Position numbers and translations under genes: made by a program. DNA of 64,000 nucleotides from assembly GCA_963978905.1 (NCBI GenBank), contig OZ022261.1, forward strand, positions 8,681,992-8,745,991, read 5' to 3'. The notes beneath the pieces are model-generated. The model was not told the origin of the DNA and did no database searches. It saw only the letters and a program-made list of their open reading frames with translations. The stretch comes from Trichostrongylus colubriformis (lineage: Eukaryota; Nematoda; Chromadorea; Rhabditida; Trichostrongylidae). This document shows, piece by piece, positions 1 to 11,700 of the stretch (the stretch's first letter is position 1; every line of letters starts with the position of its first letter).

Positions 1-898
1 TTCCATGTTTAAATTGCATTCATGCTGTGAATCACATGAATGCGTCATGAAGCAAACAGCTTAGATATTTTTCTTAAGCCACCCCCGCTCTTCCGACTTC
101 CCACTCGAACTTCCCACAACAATTCTCCTTCAACATAAATATTTTTAGTATTAGCGCAGCACTTGTTGGACTCGATCCATCATAATCGCGTGCTATTCTT
201 CCGATGGACAGGTCTTTTAGAAAACCATCAGTCGGGTGAAAATTTGATACACTTCGCCCAGTATATTCATTTTTTGAACTTATTTGGAAGACCATTATAG
301 AACGGGGGTTTTTAATGCATATATTTTAGTATAATTTACAAATCGTTCAGTTAATCGCTTGACTTTGTTCTGTACCAGAACAAGTACTACCTTTTACCAA
401 TGGAACGTCTGCAACGACTCAGACCCTGCGATCACTCCATTCGTTCGACTGAACCCGTCTATGAGGTCAACGGATATCTATTGCAATTTTTTCCGCCCTT
501 CTTCGATGGGAAAATTAGGTTTCTATGTGTTATCTGAAAAATAATTTTCTTCGTTTTACTTCCTTTTCTAAGCCCCGAAATAATCATTCAACCATCCACC
601 CGCTGAATATTTTTTATCACCTTTTTTGAGCAAAATTTGCTGAAAGAGGTCGCAATGATTATGCTTCAACCCTATTATAAAAGCTCTGCGATATGGCTAC
701 TTGGCACTAAAGTGCTTCTTAGAGTCGATTTTTTGAAATCACATACAAATTCTTTGTCCTACGGAATTTTCTAGAAATCCGTCAGCGTTTGCTATACGAT
801 TTCACATTTCGTTAAAGCTGTGGTACAGCTCATAATATGGAGCTGGACAGTTGGAGATGCTCACTGGAGCCTAAACCGACAGTATAGCTCCTATTCTG
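1..898. other. Upstream flank, no gene seen
   Basis: The only open frames are short (60-75 codons), without recognisable domains, membrane segments or splice-consistent extensions. I see no tRNA-like fold or transposon end. The stretch is AT-rich and best treated as intergenic DNA. Confidence 0.6.
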
Positions 899-1380
899 TT
901 TAAAGGCACATTCCAGGATTATTGGGAAATCACATCTCCTGCCGTGGATGGATAGTGCGACCCAAGCCACGTAGGCTGTACCTTTACCGAGGCGTGGGTG
1001 TCAGTTCCTGGAGCGTACAGAGCCAAAAAATCTAGCGCAACAGCTCGGCCCCGCCCACCCCAGCCGGGGGTCTGCCTTTAGCTTCGACTCTTATCTTTGA
1101 CATAAGTGGACCAGCTACGTAGCTAAGATCTTGAAATTGGCAGTGAACCAATCGTCTCGTGAACTGAGTTACCTGACCCCACACTAAGCACCGGAACATT
1201 TGCAGCATACCCCCGGCTGGGGTGGGTGGGGCCGAGCTGTTGCGCTGGATTCTTTGGCTCTGCACGCTCCAGGAACTGACATCCACGCATCGGTAAAAGT
1301 ACAGCCTACATGGCTTGGGTCGAACTATCCATTCAAAGCAGGAGATGTGATATCTCAGTAATCCTGGAATCTGCCTTTAA
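899..1380. mobile_element. Foldback (long inverted repeat) element, about 0.48 kb
   Basis: The left arm from about 899 to 1073 is repeated in inverted orientation from about 1207 to 1380. The outer ends read TTAAAGGCACATTCCAGGAT on the left and the inverted equivalent, ending TGCCTTTAA, on the right. The GC-rich inner ends contain GGGGTGGGTGGGGCCGAGCT on the right and its near complement on the left. The arms differ at scattered positions, so this is an aged copy. It has no coding capacity and fits a foldback or MITE-type non-autonomous DNA transposon. The family is not recognised. Confidence 0.8.
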
Positions 1381-2668
1381 GCGTTTTATTTTTCGATAGG
1401 CATACATTTTTCCTCCGCCCTCGAGCTGCTTTGTGCTCCCAGGAGCCATTCACCTTAAACATTTGTAATAGGTTGAATTTCTTCTTTCATTCATTTTTCC
1501 CTTTTGTGTTCTTCTTTTCTTTCGGAGAATTCTTCTTGTTAATACTTCCACCTTGGTTACGGCATGTCGTTTTGACATATCAAATAAATAAATAAATAAT
1601 ATTTGAATGTCTCTGAATCTTTCCCTTCCTTCCTCCTTTCGATATCTTGTACCACAGGACTTTGCTAATTTGCTCATTATTTCAGTTCACCTGTCCACTT
1701 CTATCGATTTTGCCTTTCCTCTGCCTCATACTAACAGTGGCTTACTCTCGGAGACTCCATGGGACAATACATAAATGAATAAATAAACAGATCAGTTTCA
1801 CCTGCTCTGTTACAGCTCCTCAGGCTCGGGTGCTGCCCTCGGAATAGGGAGTACCTCTCGTACGGGTTCGGCAAGGTCGAGCGAACTCATACACAGCAGG
1901 CGGGAAGAGCAGGCTTTTGTTTTAGCTGCTTCGAAGGCATTACAAAGATGTGCAAATAGCGTTTGCAACGAGACACTCGGCGATTTCTCACCGCATATTG
2001 TTTTCATGTAAAATTGTATGCAAATGTTGTTCATTCAGCTCAGGCAGGCATCTCGGAGCGTTCGCTCATCACAACTATTCCCCCTCCCATCGGATTCCAT
2101 TGCTACTACATCGTACGTACACACCTGCGTAACATCTGCATTACAAGACACGTACGGCGGGGTTTTCACAGATGTGCTCGGGGATTTTTTCACATTTCCT
2201 TACTGCATTCTCTCAAACGGCTTCATCACGTCCCGACTCCATTATGCATGCATTTCTATGCGAGACGCACACGATCACTACAACCACGACGACGACGATG
2301 TCATCGTGTTCTGGTCCGTAGCTGTTTTTTCTCTGAAGAAAACTGCTCATTTTCTGGCATCTAATTCGTAGCTGAACTGCCATTTCATCACCACCTGCAA
2401 GGACATTTGCGTTTCTTTGCAGTAACAATTAGCGCTGAACAGGGTTAGGGTGCCTCATCATCCATTCAGATCCGCCACAGCCACATCGTTCACACTCGAT
2501 CTCCGCGCCACGATTGTCTGCCCTCATTCCGTTAACTCATGGCCGTCACTCTACGCCTCCTAATCCGATTTGATCTTATTTTAGTTACGGAATGGCTGAT
2601 GGTTGCCGGTTGTTTCCCAACTGTAACCACCTGTGAGCGTCATCGCCGTCTCTACTGAAGAGCGTAGG
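1381..2668. other. Upstream flank of the peptidase gene
   Basis: No convincing gene is visible. There are short AAAT runs near 1582-1600 and 1770-1790. Overlapping open frames of 60-133 codons at 1810-2430 lie on both strands, have no domain and look like chance. The promoter and 5' UTR of the downstream gene must lie here if exon 1 is right, but I cannot point to a TATA box or a clear trans-splice acceptor. Confidence 0.5.
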
Positions 2669-2796
2669 ATGCCGATGGTTGGGCCACAACTCTCTATAGA
2701 TGACATTCTCGTCAAAGAGCAACTCATGAATGATGATGTATCGTCGAATGGTCAGAGTTCTCTTCGGACATCACGATCTTCGCTCATTAAAAGAAA
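2669..2796 (+). CDS. Peptidase exon 1: start codon and cytoplasmic tail
   Basis: An open frame from ATG at 2669 encodes a polar Ser/Arg-rich tail beginning [18 protein letters not shown] and ends at a strong donor (GTAAGT). It ends in phase 2, exactly what exon 2 needs, and the join gives a basic KRKKRH stretch before the membrane helix. A second in-frame ATG lies at 2675. An alternative model starts at ATG 3339 and reads straight into exon 2 without splicing. It would require a promoter inside or after the mariner element. Confidence 0.65.
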
Positions 2797-5700
2797 GTAA
2801 GTAAATATTAGGTTGTTTGGAAAGAAATGCGCGTTGAATTTGTCCATTTTTCTCTCCTACTATAGAAGATTCTTCAAAACAGTTTAATCTTTTAGAAAGA
2901 AATTTTTATTGTACATCTTTTCATATATCTTTTTCTATGTCTACTTTGTTTTTTTTTTAAAGAAAAAAAGTTTCAACGACTTGAGACCGACTTCCATGCT
3001 CTTCGTCCTCCAAGCTTTCATTACCGTTTTTTAAACGCTGAAACTTTGCTCGACACTTTATACAGCCAAACCCATCCGCAAACAATATAACGCATTGCGA
3101 CAAGTATTTATCTCTTATCGCATTGAATGTCTCATTTTTTGAATTGAAATTTTTTTCAATTTTTTCTTCAAAAAAAAAACAAAGTAGACACAGACAAAAA
3201 TACTTCAAAAGATGCACAATAAAAATCTCTTTCTAATAGATGAGAACTGATAAAATCTTCTATAGTAAGAGAGAAATAAATGGACAAACTCAACGCGCTC
3301 TTTCCTAACAACCTAATATTTGATTATTGCGGGATCAAATGTATAGTGGAGGAAGAGATGCGTCCTTTTTCAGAAAACGTCACGGTGGCCGCTATCAATG
3401 CCTACACATAGCATTCGCGGCGTCCCTCTTCGGAATATTTGCCACCGTCAGCCTTTTGTTGGCTCTTGCATGGTTAGCCATAAAACAGAAGTCATGCGAG
3501 AATCCACAGCCTTTCACCGAATTCGTCACTCTTCGGGAGGACACACAGAGGGTGAGCAACAGTCATTTTGCACCACTAAGAGGAATCGTCCACGGAAAAT
3601 TAAATACTTCTGTTACCCACATATTTATGTCGTATTTGTTTACTGATGCCCGCATGCAAAGTTTCACGTGCAAATACAAGAATTCGCTTAAGCTAGAGCT
3701 CCTGTTTTATGTCAAGGAAGTTCTAATCGAGGTTGGTTCCGTGAAAAGATTGATGGAAAGCTCGAGTGAAAATTCACCCATGGAATCACCCTACGGCGTG
3801 AGAAAAGAGTCTGAACAGACCCCAACCAGGGTCCAGCATGGCATCGAGGAAATTTCAAAAAAGTACGATTCTACTCCAAAAAAGGGGGGCTCCGATACTA
3901 CCTCTCCTTCGAAGGGCATGAAAATACAACACAAGTAGGACACCCATCCAATCTTAATACGGCCCCTTTCAACCCAAAATCCTACGCGCCGTCGAGGAGT
4001 CTTCGATAGAGGGGTCCCAAATTGTGTCTGAAATAGATTGAGTCACTCAGCCCTTTCCCATTTTATATTCCACATGTCTAGCAATTATGTATGCAATTTT
4101 GAGACATCCTGAATTTAAGTTTTATTGGTCCAAATTGTGTATTTGGTTTACACCTCCCATTACGACCATGGCGATCATCCTCTTATGAGCAATGAAAATA
4201 AATAGTAGTGCGCAGTAAAAGAAATCCCTGTCTTACAGACTGAAAAAAAACCATGTTTGCGCAGGTGTTACTGAAAATTCTGCTGGAACGCCTTTTTCAA
4301 TCGTTTTGATTCAGCTCGATCGAATATCGAAGGAGCTGGCGACTCAATTCAGTTCGATGCGAATCAAAAAGAACCTGAGATGGATGGCCGAGACATCACA
4401 TATTGCGGGGACCGTGGAGAATGCTGCACTGATTCGACGATTGAGCGAGGAGGTACATAACGATCACGTTGTGTGTAATCGAATAAATCAATCAGCCACT
4501 GATCAGACTTCATGTAAACTTATTGTTTACTTCTATTCCGGTGAAAAGGCTACATAAGGGTTTTTTTCAGTCCCCAATAAATAATAATTAAATCTATTAC
4601 TCCATAAATAAGCCCATATTACATTAAAATAGCTCACCTCGTCAATTGTGGCCCTTTCGAGTAACTCAACTCCGGGTACCCTTCAGCTAATTTCCAGCAC
4701 TAGAAGCCGACTTATTTTCACGGGGTGTGTCATTATGGCTCATAAAGTGATGACGATGTCCAGGCCTTATTCCAGGCATGATCGTTTTCGGGCCCTATTA
4801 AATGCGGTTCCTTTGGTTCGCAACCATCGTGTAACGCTCTGAAAGCGGCCAGACAAATTTTCTGTCTCAACAACACGAACTCCTTTTTTCAGTCACAAAG
4901 CCACTTCGCTGGGGTTTTTCAGTCCCAGTACATTCGAATTATGAGCCGATTAAGATCTTGGCAGTAAGTACGCGCTCGTAATGAGTCATAAGCGTCGGTT
5001 TCCGTTCATTATCGTATAGGCATCAGAATATGCACGTAGGCTCTTCGATGCCTGTCCCGACTTCTTATAGCTGAAGATCGTATCACTAAAGTACTATGTG
5101 CCGTAGAAACAGGACTAGACCCGGTGTGCTTGTCATGAAATTCGCACTGCAAACTTCAGAAACAGAAGTTGTCAAATAAACAGGTAAAAATCCTCTGGGG
5201 GAGGTTGTAGCCTCTCGGGTTCACTGTACAGAGGCAGCGCAGCATGGTGACACAGTCCAGATCACGGGAATCAATCCCTTGGACATACTAGCGGTGTTAC
5301 ATTTGTAGCCACTTCACTGCGCCCATCATCTCATGCCAGTGTGCTTGTCTAACAGTATAAAATAGTTTCCCTTGTATTTTACAATGTACTTAGGCCAGTT
5401 TTGACGAGAAGCATCCTAGGTGATTAAGTGAATAACAGTATAAAATAGTTTCCCTTATTTTTATCATGACTTTTTGAAAAATTTTGATTTCAGTACGAAC
5501 GTCTTGGATTTTCGGTGAAGACGTACAACTACAGTGTGCTGTTGAACTATCCGGATTTTGAAAATCCAAACACGGTGGAAGTGGAAAAAGAAGGCAGTTT
5601 ATGGTGGCGTTTGAGTCGTGGACGTGGTCATCCCAGCGGACCTCAACAAGCTGTCAACGAGGTCGTTCGCCTCCGCTTAATGTTGCATACAAAATCACAT

Positions 5701-8700
5701 TTCGCTCGTCTGATATTCACGATTCGCACATCTTTTTCCAACAACGATTCATTGAAATTCAAATACTTGGGACTGGAATGCAGGGAATGTGGAGTGATTA
5801 AAATTACAAAATCCTGGGGAAGTTGGGCAGAAATCACTTTGGAACACTTTCTCCTATGCCATGAAATCTTCCGAGCTGTGTCAGTACTGGACTTTCATCT
5901 CAGCTGCGACAGCGGAAAATGTTCCTACCCGCTTGGGGCGAAAACAGATGGACCATGTAGATCAGAGCAGCGAATCTATCGCGAGCCTCATGTTCGATGC
6001 CCGCATAGTGTAGTACAGTAGGGTTTCACAAGGTACTGCATACTCAGGATCCAATATTGCACTGAAGAAATTTTTTTGAATATTGCGATCCTGCTCCTTT
6101 TCTTTGAACCTTGTCAAAAGAACTCCTACTATAACTCCCCAAAATTTAGTCAAAGGGGACGACTGAACGACTCTCCAAAAGACGTCGTCCAGCGCGGGGA
6201 TCGGGAAATAGGCGCGCCCATCTCATCTCATATGGAGTACAAGTTGATGGATGGTTTGTAAGCCGTACATCAAATACGACCTCTATTTCAACAGCTGAAA
6301 TACGACCCCCATTACTTATAAGCATGACTCGGCTTACTTGCTCATGACCAAGAAACAAGGAACGCTCGGACGGCAGTTTAAGAATTGCAACAAGGGTTGC
6401 CCACGCTAGATTCGGCCTTCAGTGTTTGTATGAATATGTCGCTGCCAACCTCTTTCAGAGCGCTTGATCTTGAAATCCTTTACACCGGAAGGGGTAAATT
6501 TTTGGCAGATTGTTGAATATTCGTAGAATATGAAAGTAGGGGTGCTTGGTAGTGTAACAGTCGGGAGATAATGAAATAGAATGGAAGGAAACCGAAAGAG
6601 GATCTTGGAAACCCAATTCTCGCTCCTTACTCTTCGCGCCCCTCTACATCAGCCGGTGAAGTGGATGCAGACGGGCGAGGGGCTAACTCAACCATCCGCA
6701 AACGTTGTCCCGCCTTCGCGGCAACTCCCGCGGCGGTTGCGGGGTAGCGCGACTCGCAGTGCTGCGGGATCGTGATAAGACCGTAAGTCCCGCTTTTTCC
6801 AGCGGGTTTCGCCACTCATCACCTCTTCTAAATTGAAATGCTTCTCTTCAGACAACATGTCGTTCCGGTTCTAATTTTTTCCTTTCGCCAGTTGGAGGGC
6901 TCCATGTCATGGGTGTTTCCTGATAAGGTGTAAAATCGCCGATGTTAGAGAATCAGATCAAAGAGTTTTCGATTGCTTCAGTATCAAGAGATAATGACAA
7001 ATCTTGTAGTCAAATCTTGTTTTATGATATTATTTACATTAAGAGAGAGAGCTAAGTTAATATGAAGAACACCTGAAATCGAACACTTTGAAGTTGTCAA
7101 GTCCGCGCCATATATAGCGTGGCTTTAAATAGCGGAACTCAGACACATTCCTCATGAAGATCAATTTCAGCAACTCGATGGTCGTTCTGAGGTGTGGTGG
7201 AATGCATATTCAGCTGATGGTTCAGTTGAAGGTCGTATAGTGTACTGTAATTTTGGAACAGTGGAAGATTTTCAAACACTTGAAGAGGTTGGTGATAGCA
7301 TGTATGTAACCAGAGCGTCTGTTGTACACTTCGGCGAATGCCAGCTGTGCTTGTGAGTGGTTATCACGAACAATCCACCAATCACAAGCTGTCTCACGAC
7401 TCACGGGACTCTAACGAAGTTTGTACAAAATCATGCTCAATCTGTCTTTATAGTAACTCATGGAACAATACTGGTATCCCAGCCTTATTCATAAAATGTT
7501 TTAGATGGGTATTGATGTCCGAGGAGCAATAGTGTTGATACGGTACGGTGCCCTAGTGAGATCCGAAAAAGTCGAACTGGCCGAAAATCGAGGAGCAGTC
7601 GGTGTGATACTGTATAGTGATCCAGCACAGTATGTCGATCCTAACAGTAACGGCGTGAGTCATTTCGATTCCTAACTTCTTTTCATTGTGTTGGTTGGAT
7701 GGCTGGAGTCAAAGTGGAATCCCATGCTTTCTTGCACTTCTTGATGTATGAGCGACGTCAAGCGTAGCGTCGAGAAAATTTTCGAAAAGCACAACCTTCT
7801 CTTTCGGTCTTCCTACTAGTATGTCATCCATGATAAACCAAGAACAAGACACAATTTCGTTCTGAATGTCCGGAACTGACAGACCGACTTTATACTTCAG
7901 TAGGCCGTCGCACCTTGGATGTCCTTTTTCCTTTTTTTCTCCCTTTCACCTTGCTTTGAACTTTCCATTATTTCTTTGCTTAATCGACATTATCTTGTTC
8001 CTCCACTGTAGACTCACTCATGTAGGCCTTTCACAGACGTGTCTCTGCCTCTGCTTCACGAAAAGCTTAAGTCTCTTCTTACTAATTGTTTTCCTCTCAT
8101 ACTCCCTTTCCTTTTCTACTTCTCTCGAACACTCTTTCTCTCATAACATCCTTTGTCTCCCTACCACCACCACCCCTCAGAACTTTTGTCCCCCTTCGGC
8201 CGCGGTCATACTCACCGCCGGCAGGGCGTGGCTGCGTTCACAGGCAGCGAGGGAGGGTAGCACGGGGGAGCTGTAGGGGTGACGCAGGCAACGAGGCAGG
8301 GTGGCACAGGCGGAGACGCAGAGATACGCAGCCACGCCTTGCCGCCGGCACCGCAAAGTATGACCGCGGCCTTCCTGTCGTCTCTACGCATCAACCCTTT
8401 TTATCACTCATTCATCCACTTGATTTCTATTAGTACTTCGTCCATGACTCTCTAACCCCATCAGCTCAGCGAACAAAGGTAAAAAGAAACATACATATTC
8501 GTCGATTCTGCCACAGCACAGATAGGATTATACAACTGGACCATTTCAACTGATTTAATTTTGCTAATTTTTAAAATCTGCAGACTTTTCCCCATTCATC
8601 GTCGCTTTCTGGACTAGATGCTCAGAGAGGTTCTGTCGGGAGAGTACCGGGTGATCCTCTCACACCATTACTGCCATCACTTCCCTATGTGACACGAACT

Positions 8701-11700
8701 GAAACCATGGAAAGCCTTCGACGAAAGAGTACGTTCTGACTGATTCCAACTATTAGGTTGTCCCGGAAGTCTTGTAGGATTTTTTTCGATCATCACTTTT
8801 TATTATTTTTTCTTCCAACAAACAACAATTAGGCAACAACGTATTCATCATTGTTACTGACAACACTCTGCCACGTCATGGGTAGATCGTTGATTCTCTC
8901 CTCCCGGAACTCTGGGTTCTGGGGGCCGAAGAAGTCAGCAATCGCTTTGCAAGCAAGTCATGATCAACAGTTTTTCTCCTGACCAGGAAGTATTTCACAG
9001 GATGGAAAAGGTGATAGTCAGAAGGGGCAATGTCTGGAGAGTATGGCGCGTGGGGCTGGACATCCCAGCCGAGCTCGTGTAGCTTGGCCTGGGTGCTCTT
9101 CGCGATGTGGAAGCTGGCGTTGCCATGAAGTAGGGTGACCGCGGACCTTTTCCGGCTCTTTTCTCAAACAGCGAGCGGGAGCTGCTGGACCTAGCGGGTG
9201 TATATGGCAGCGGTGACTGTCTAGCCCTGTACCAGCACCTTTTGTGAAAGCATTCCCTCCGCCTCCCAGAGGTACACAGTGCTGAGCGTGGTTTGTCTTC
9301 CATGTCAATCTCGCCGTTGCTGAAGCTGACGAACCAGCGGCGACGACCTCGTAGCTCACACATCCCTTGCCCAATGCAGTATTGATGGAGTCACAAGCTT
9401 CCGTCATTTTGGTGCTCCGAAACCACAGTAGATGACACCGCGCGCTTGGTGGGTAACAACTACGGACATTGTAGCTTCCTCCACGAAATCTGGCGGGTTG
9501 ATAAATACTTTGCTTAAAAGCTTAGAGATTGTTTTACCATATTTCTGAACCGCATAGACCTGCATCGAAGTAAACAAGAGTTATTGATTCTCAGGAAAAA
9601 TCCTACAAGGCTTTTGAGACAACCTTATATTTCGCTCCTTCTGGAATATGGCTTTTCAGAAGTGCTTCCTGGTATTCCCGTGACACCAATCAGCTATGAT
9701 GATGCTCAAAGAATCATGGACTACATGGATGGTCCCATTGTTACGGTTAGTGCATTGACGTTGAAAACTTCTAGACGATTCGAATAGACACACTACTTTT
9801 TCCTGTATGAACCGTAGCCCATGCAACGATCAAAGTTGAGGGGCCACTTGTCATCTTTGACGCTGAGTAGTGTCCGGAAAATGTTGCACGTTTCGGAATA
9901 GAAAAATACTGTTGTTTAAAAGTTGCTGGTTAACTTGTTCCGAAATCTCAATGAAGAAATATAATATTCGATCCTGGGAGCAGAAGGATGTATGTCTTAG
10001 CGAATGACTGCCACTGTGGTCCTTTCACTCTCTGCCAGCATACCGCGAGTTGGTCAAAAAATAATTTTCGCTGAAACTTTGCCCAGGGAGGGGGGGTTAT
10101 TTGGGGTGTTGAACGAATATGACATCCGTTTTTGGTGTTTGCGCCAATTTGGTGCAATTGCACCAACATGCAATTGCACCAAATTGGCGCAAACACTAAA
10201 AACGGATGTCATATTCGTGATTAGCACCCCAAATAACCCCCCTGGACAAGTTTCAGCCAAAATTATTTTTTTGACCAATTCGCGGTATCTGGGGTAGTGA
10301 TAGTGGAATAGTGCCAAGTATTCAACTCCGCTCTCAACCTTTCTCCTCTCTCAGCACAGCCACGCCTTGGCATATGTAGCCTCGTTTCTGATGGACCAAG
10401 TCCATTCTCGTATTCGTGTAATGCCTTACCCTGAACCACAAGGGCAGGCATTCGTACGCACCCATCAGGCCCCTCCATTTTGGTTGTAATGCTAATGTAT
10501 GAATAACATTTAGGTTTAGGACTAAGTTTCCCCCCTTTTTGTTTGTTCTTTTGAATCTTGTATCTTCAGGTACAAGTGTAATAAAGCATTCGAGGAAGCT
10601 TCCTCTCTTTTATAAGAACATGCTAATCAGTTTTTACACAACTGAATTTTGTCCTAATATGAGCCTCGAAAATATAGGATTCGGGTGGCATAAAACAGCA
10701 CTATGGACACTTGGACTTTCGCCGATGGTAAAAGCTATAAACTGCTTGAAAACCCGTGAGACAAGGAGCGTACAGATCCAAAAAGCTCGAGAATCCTATG
10801 ATCAAGTACAAAGCAGGACCTCAATCGAGAAATATCCACGAACTACATATAGTGAGTGGGGACGGTCTAGGAGATCAAGAAATGTCAGAAGATTGAGACG
10901 ATCGAAAGTTGCTTTTTGTAGCCCAGCTTCATAGGAAATTAGGAGAGTTAGGTGCGATAGCTGGGAAAACCCCACAGAAAGAGTCAACTCATCATCCTCC
11001 ACGACATGGAGCAACCTCACTTCATCGAAGCTGGTCCCTACAGGCTAGGTTAGGAAGTTTAGCAGAGCCCATCGTACTACCTGAATCTCGTGTTAGAACG
11101 CTTTCACTGCTTTCCAAGTGAGGAAGTTATTCCAAAAAAGTACGGACACCTGGAAAGCAGAGGTCACAACTTCCTCGAGTCTAGGACCAGCGGTTCTTGG
11201 CGAAATTACATCACACTTGTCAAATGGTAAGAATAGGTCATGAATAATTACAGAGAATACACCGCTGTTTGATTCCTCAACGGTGCTGTCTCAATCGGAG
11301 GGCATCTTATGAAAAGTTGGATATCTGAGCATCTTAGAGGGACCTCTTTGGGGTCAATCTGCACCCTCAGGCGAATATTTTTTGCCTAAGCTTTGACTGA
11401 GAGAAGAAGGGGTTCCTTTTCCTTCCTAGGCTTGGGAAACAAAAAGGTCCATAGCGGGATGCCCCTCTCCCCCCACCCCCTCTCTCCCCCTCGTTGCGAT
11501 AGCTCCTCCTCAACATTATTGTTGTAAAATATTGTTTCTTCGACGAAAGGGAAATTGTGGAATCTAGTTCTCAACCTATCACGCTAGCAACCACTAATAA
11601 GCTGAATGTTAGTACTTACAGCGTAACGATTGGATTGGTGGCCTGTTAACGTATAGATGGAGTAGCCGTCGAAAGTACCGACTGAACGTTCGATCAAGGT

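Larger units (their letters stand above)
9746..11621 (+). other. Intron 8 of the peptidase gene
   Basis: 1,876 bp. It holds the palindrome at 10009-10316, a C-run tract at 11462-11490 and an unassigned open frame (10539-10934) without a recognisable domain. The frame overlaps others on the opposite strand, so I do not call it a gene. Confidence 0.7.

Noticed and set aside
1950..2428. Overlapping ORFs of 60-133 codons on both strands
   Set aside because: No domain or codon pattern; mutually overlapping; some depend on non-ATG starts.
3552..3938. C-terminal half of the long ORF after exon 2
   Set aside because: It lies beyond a good GTGAGC donor, contains a repeat fragment, has no similarity to the family, and the next family-like exon joins in phase at 4315.
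5195..5300. tRNA-derived SINE-like stretch in intron 3
   Set aside because: A weak B-box-like GGAATCAATCCC is visible, but there is no convincing A box, cloverleaf or tail.
9948..10317. ORFs of 82-97 codons across the palindrome
   Set aside because: They mirror each other because the DNA is palindromic. Not coding.
10539..10934. 131-codon ORF in intron 8
   Set aside because: No domain, intronic, with overlapping opposite-strand ORFs. Treated as chance or an unidentified transposon scrap.
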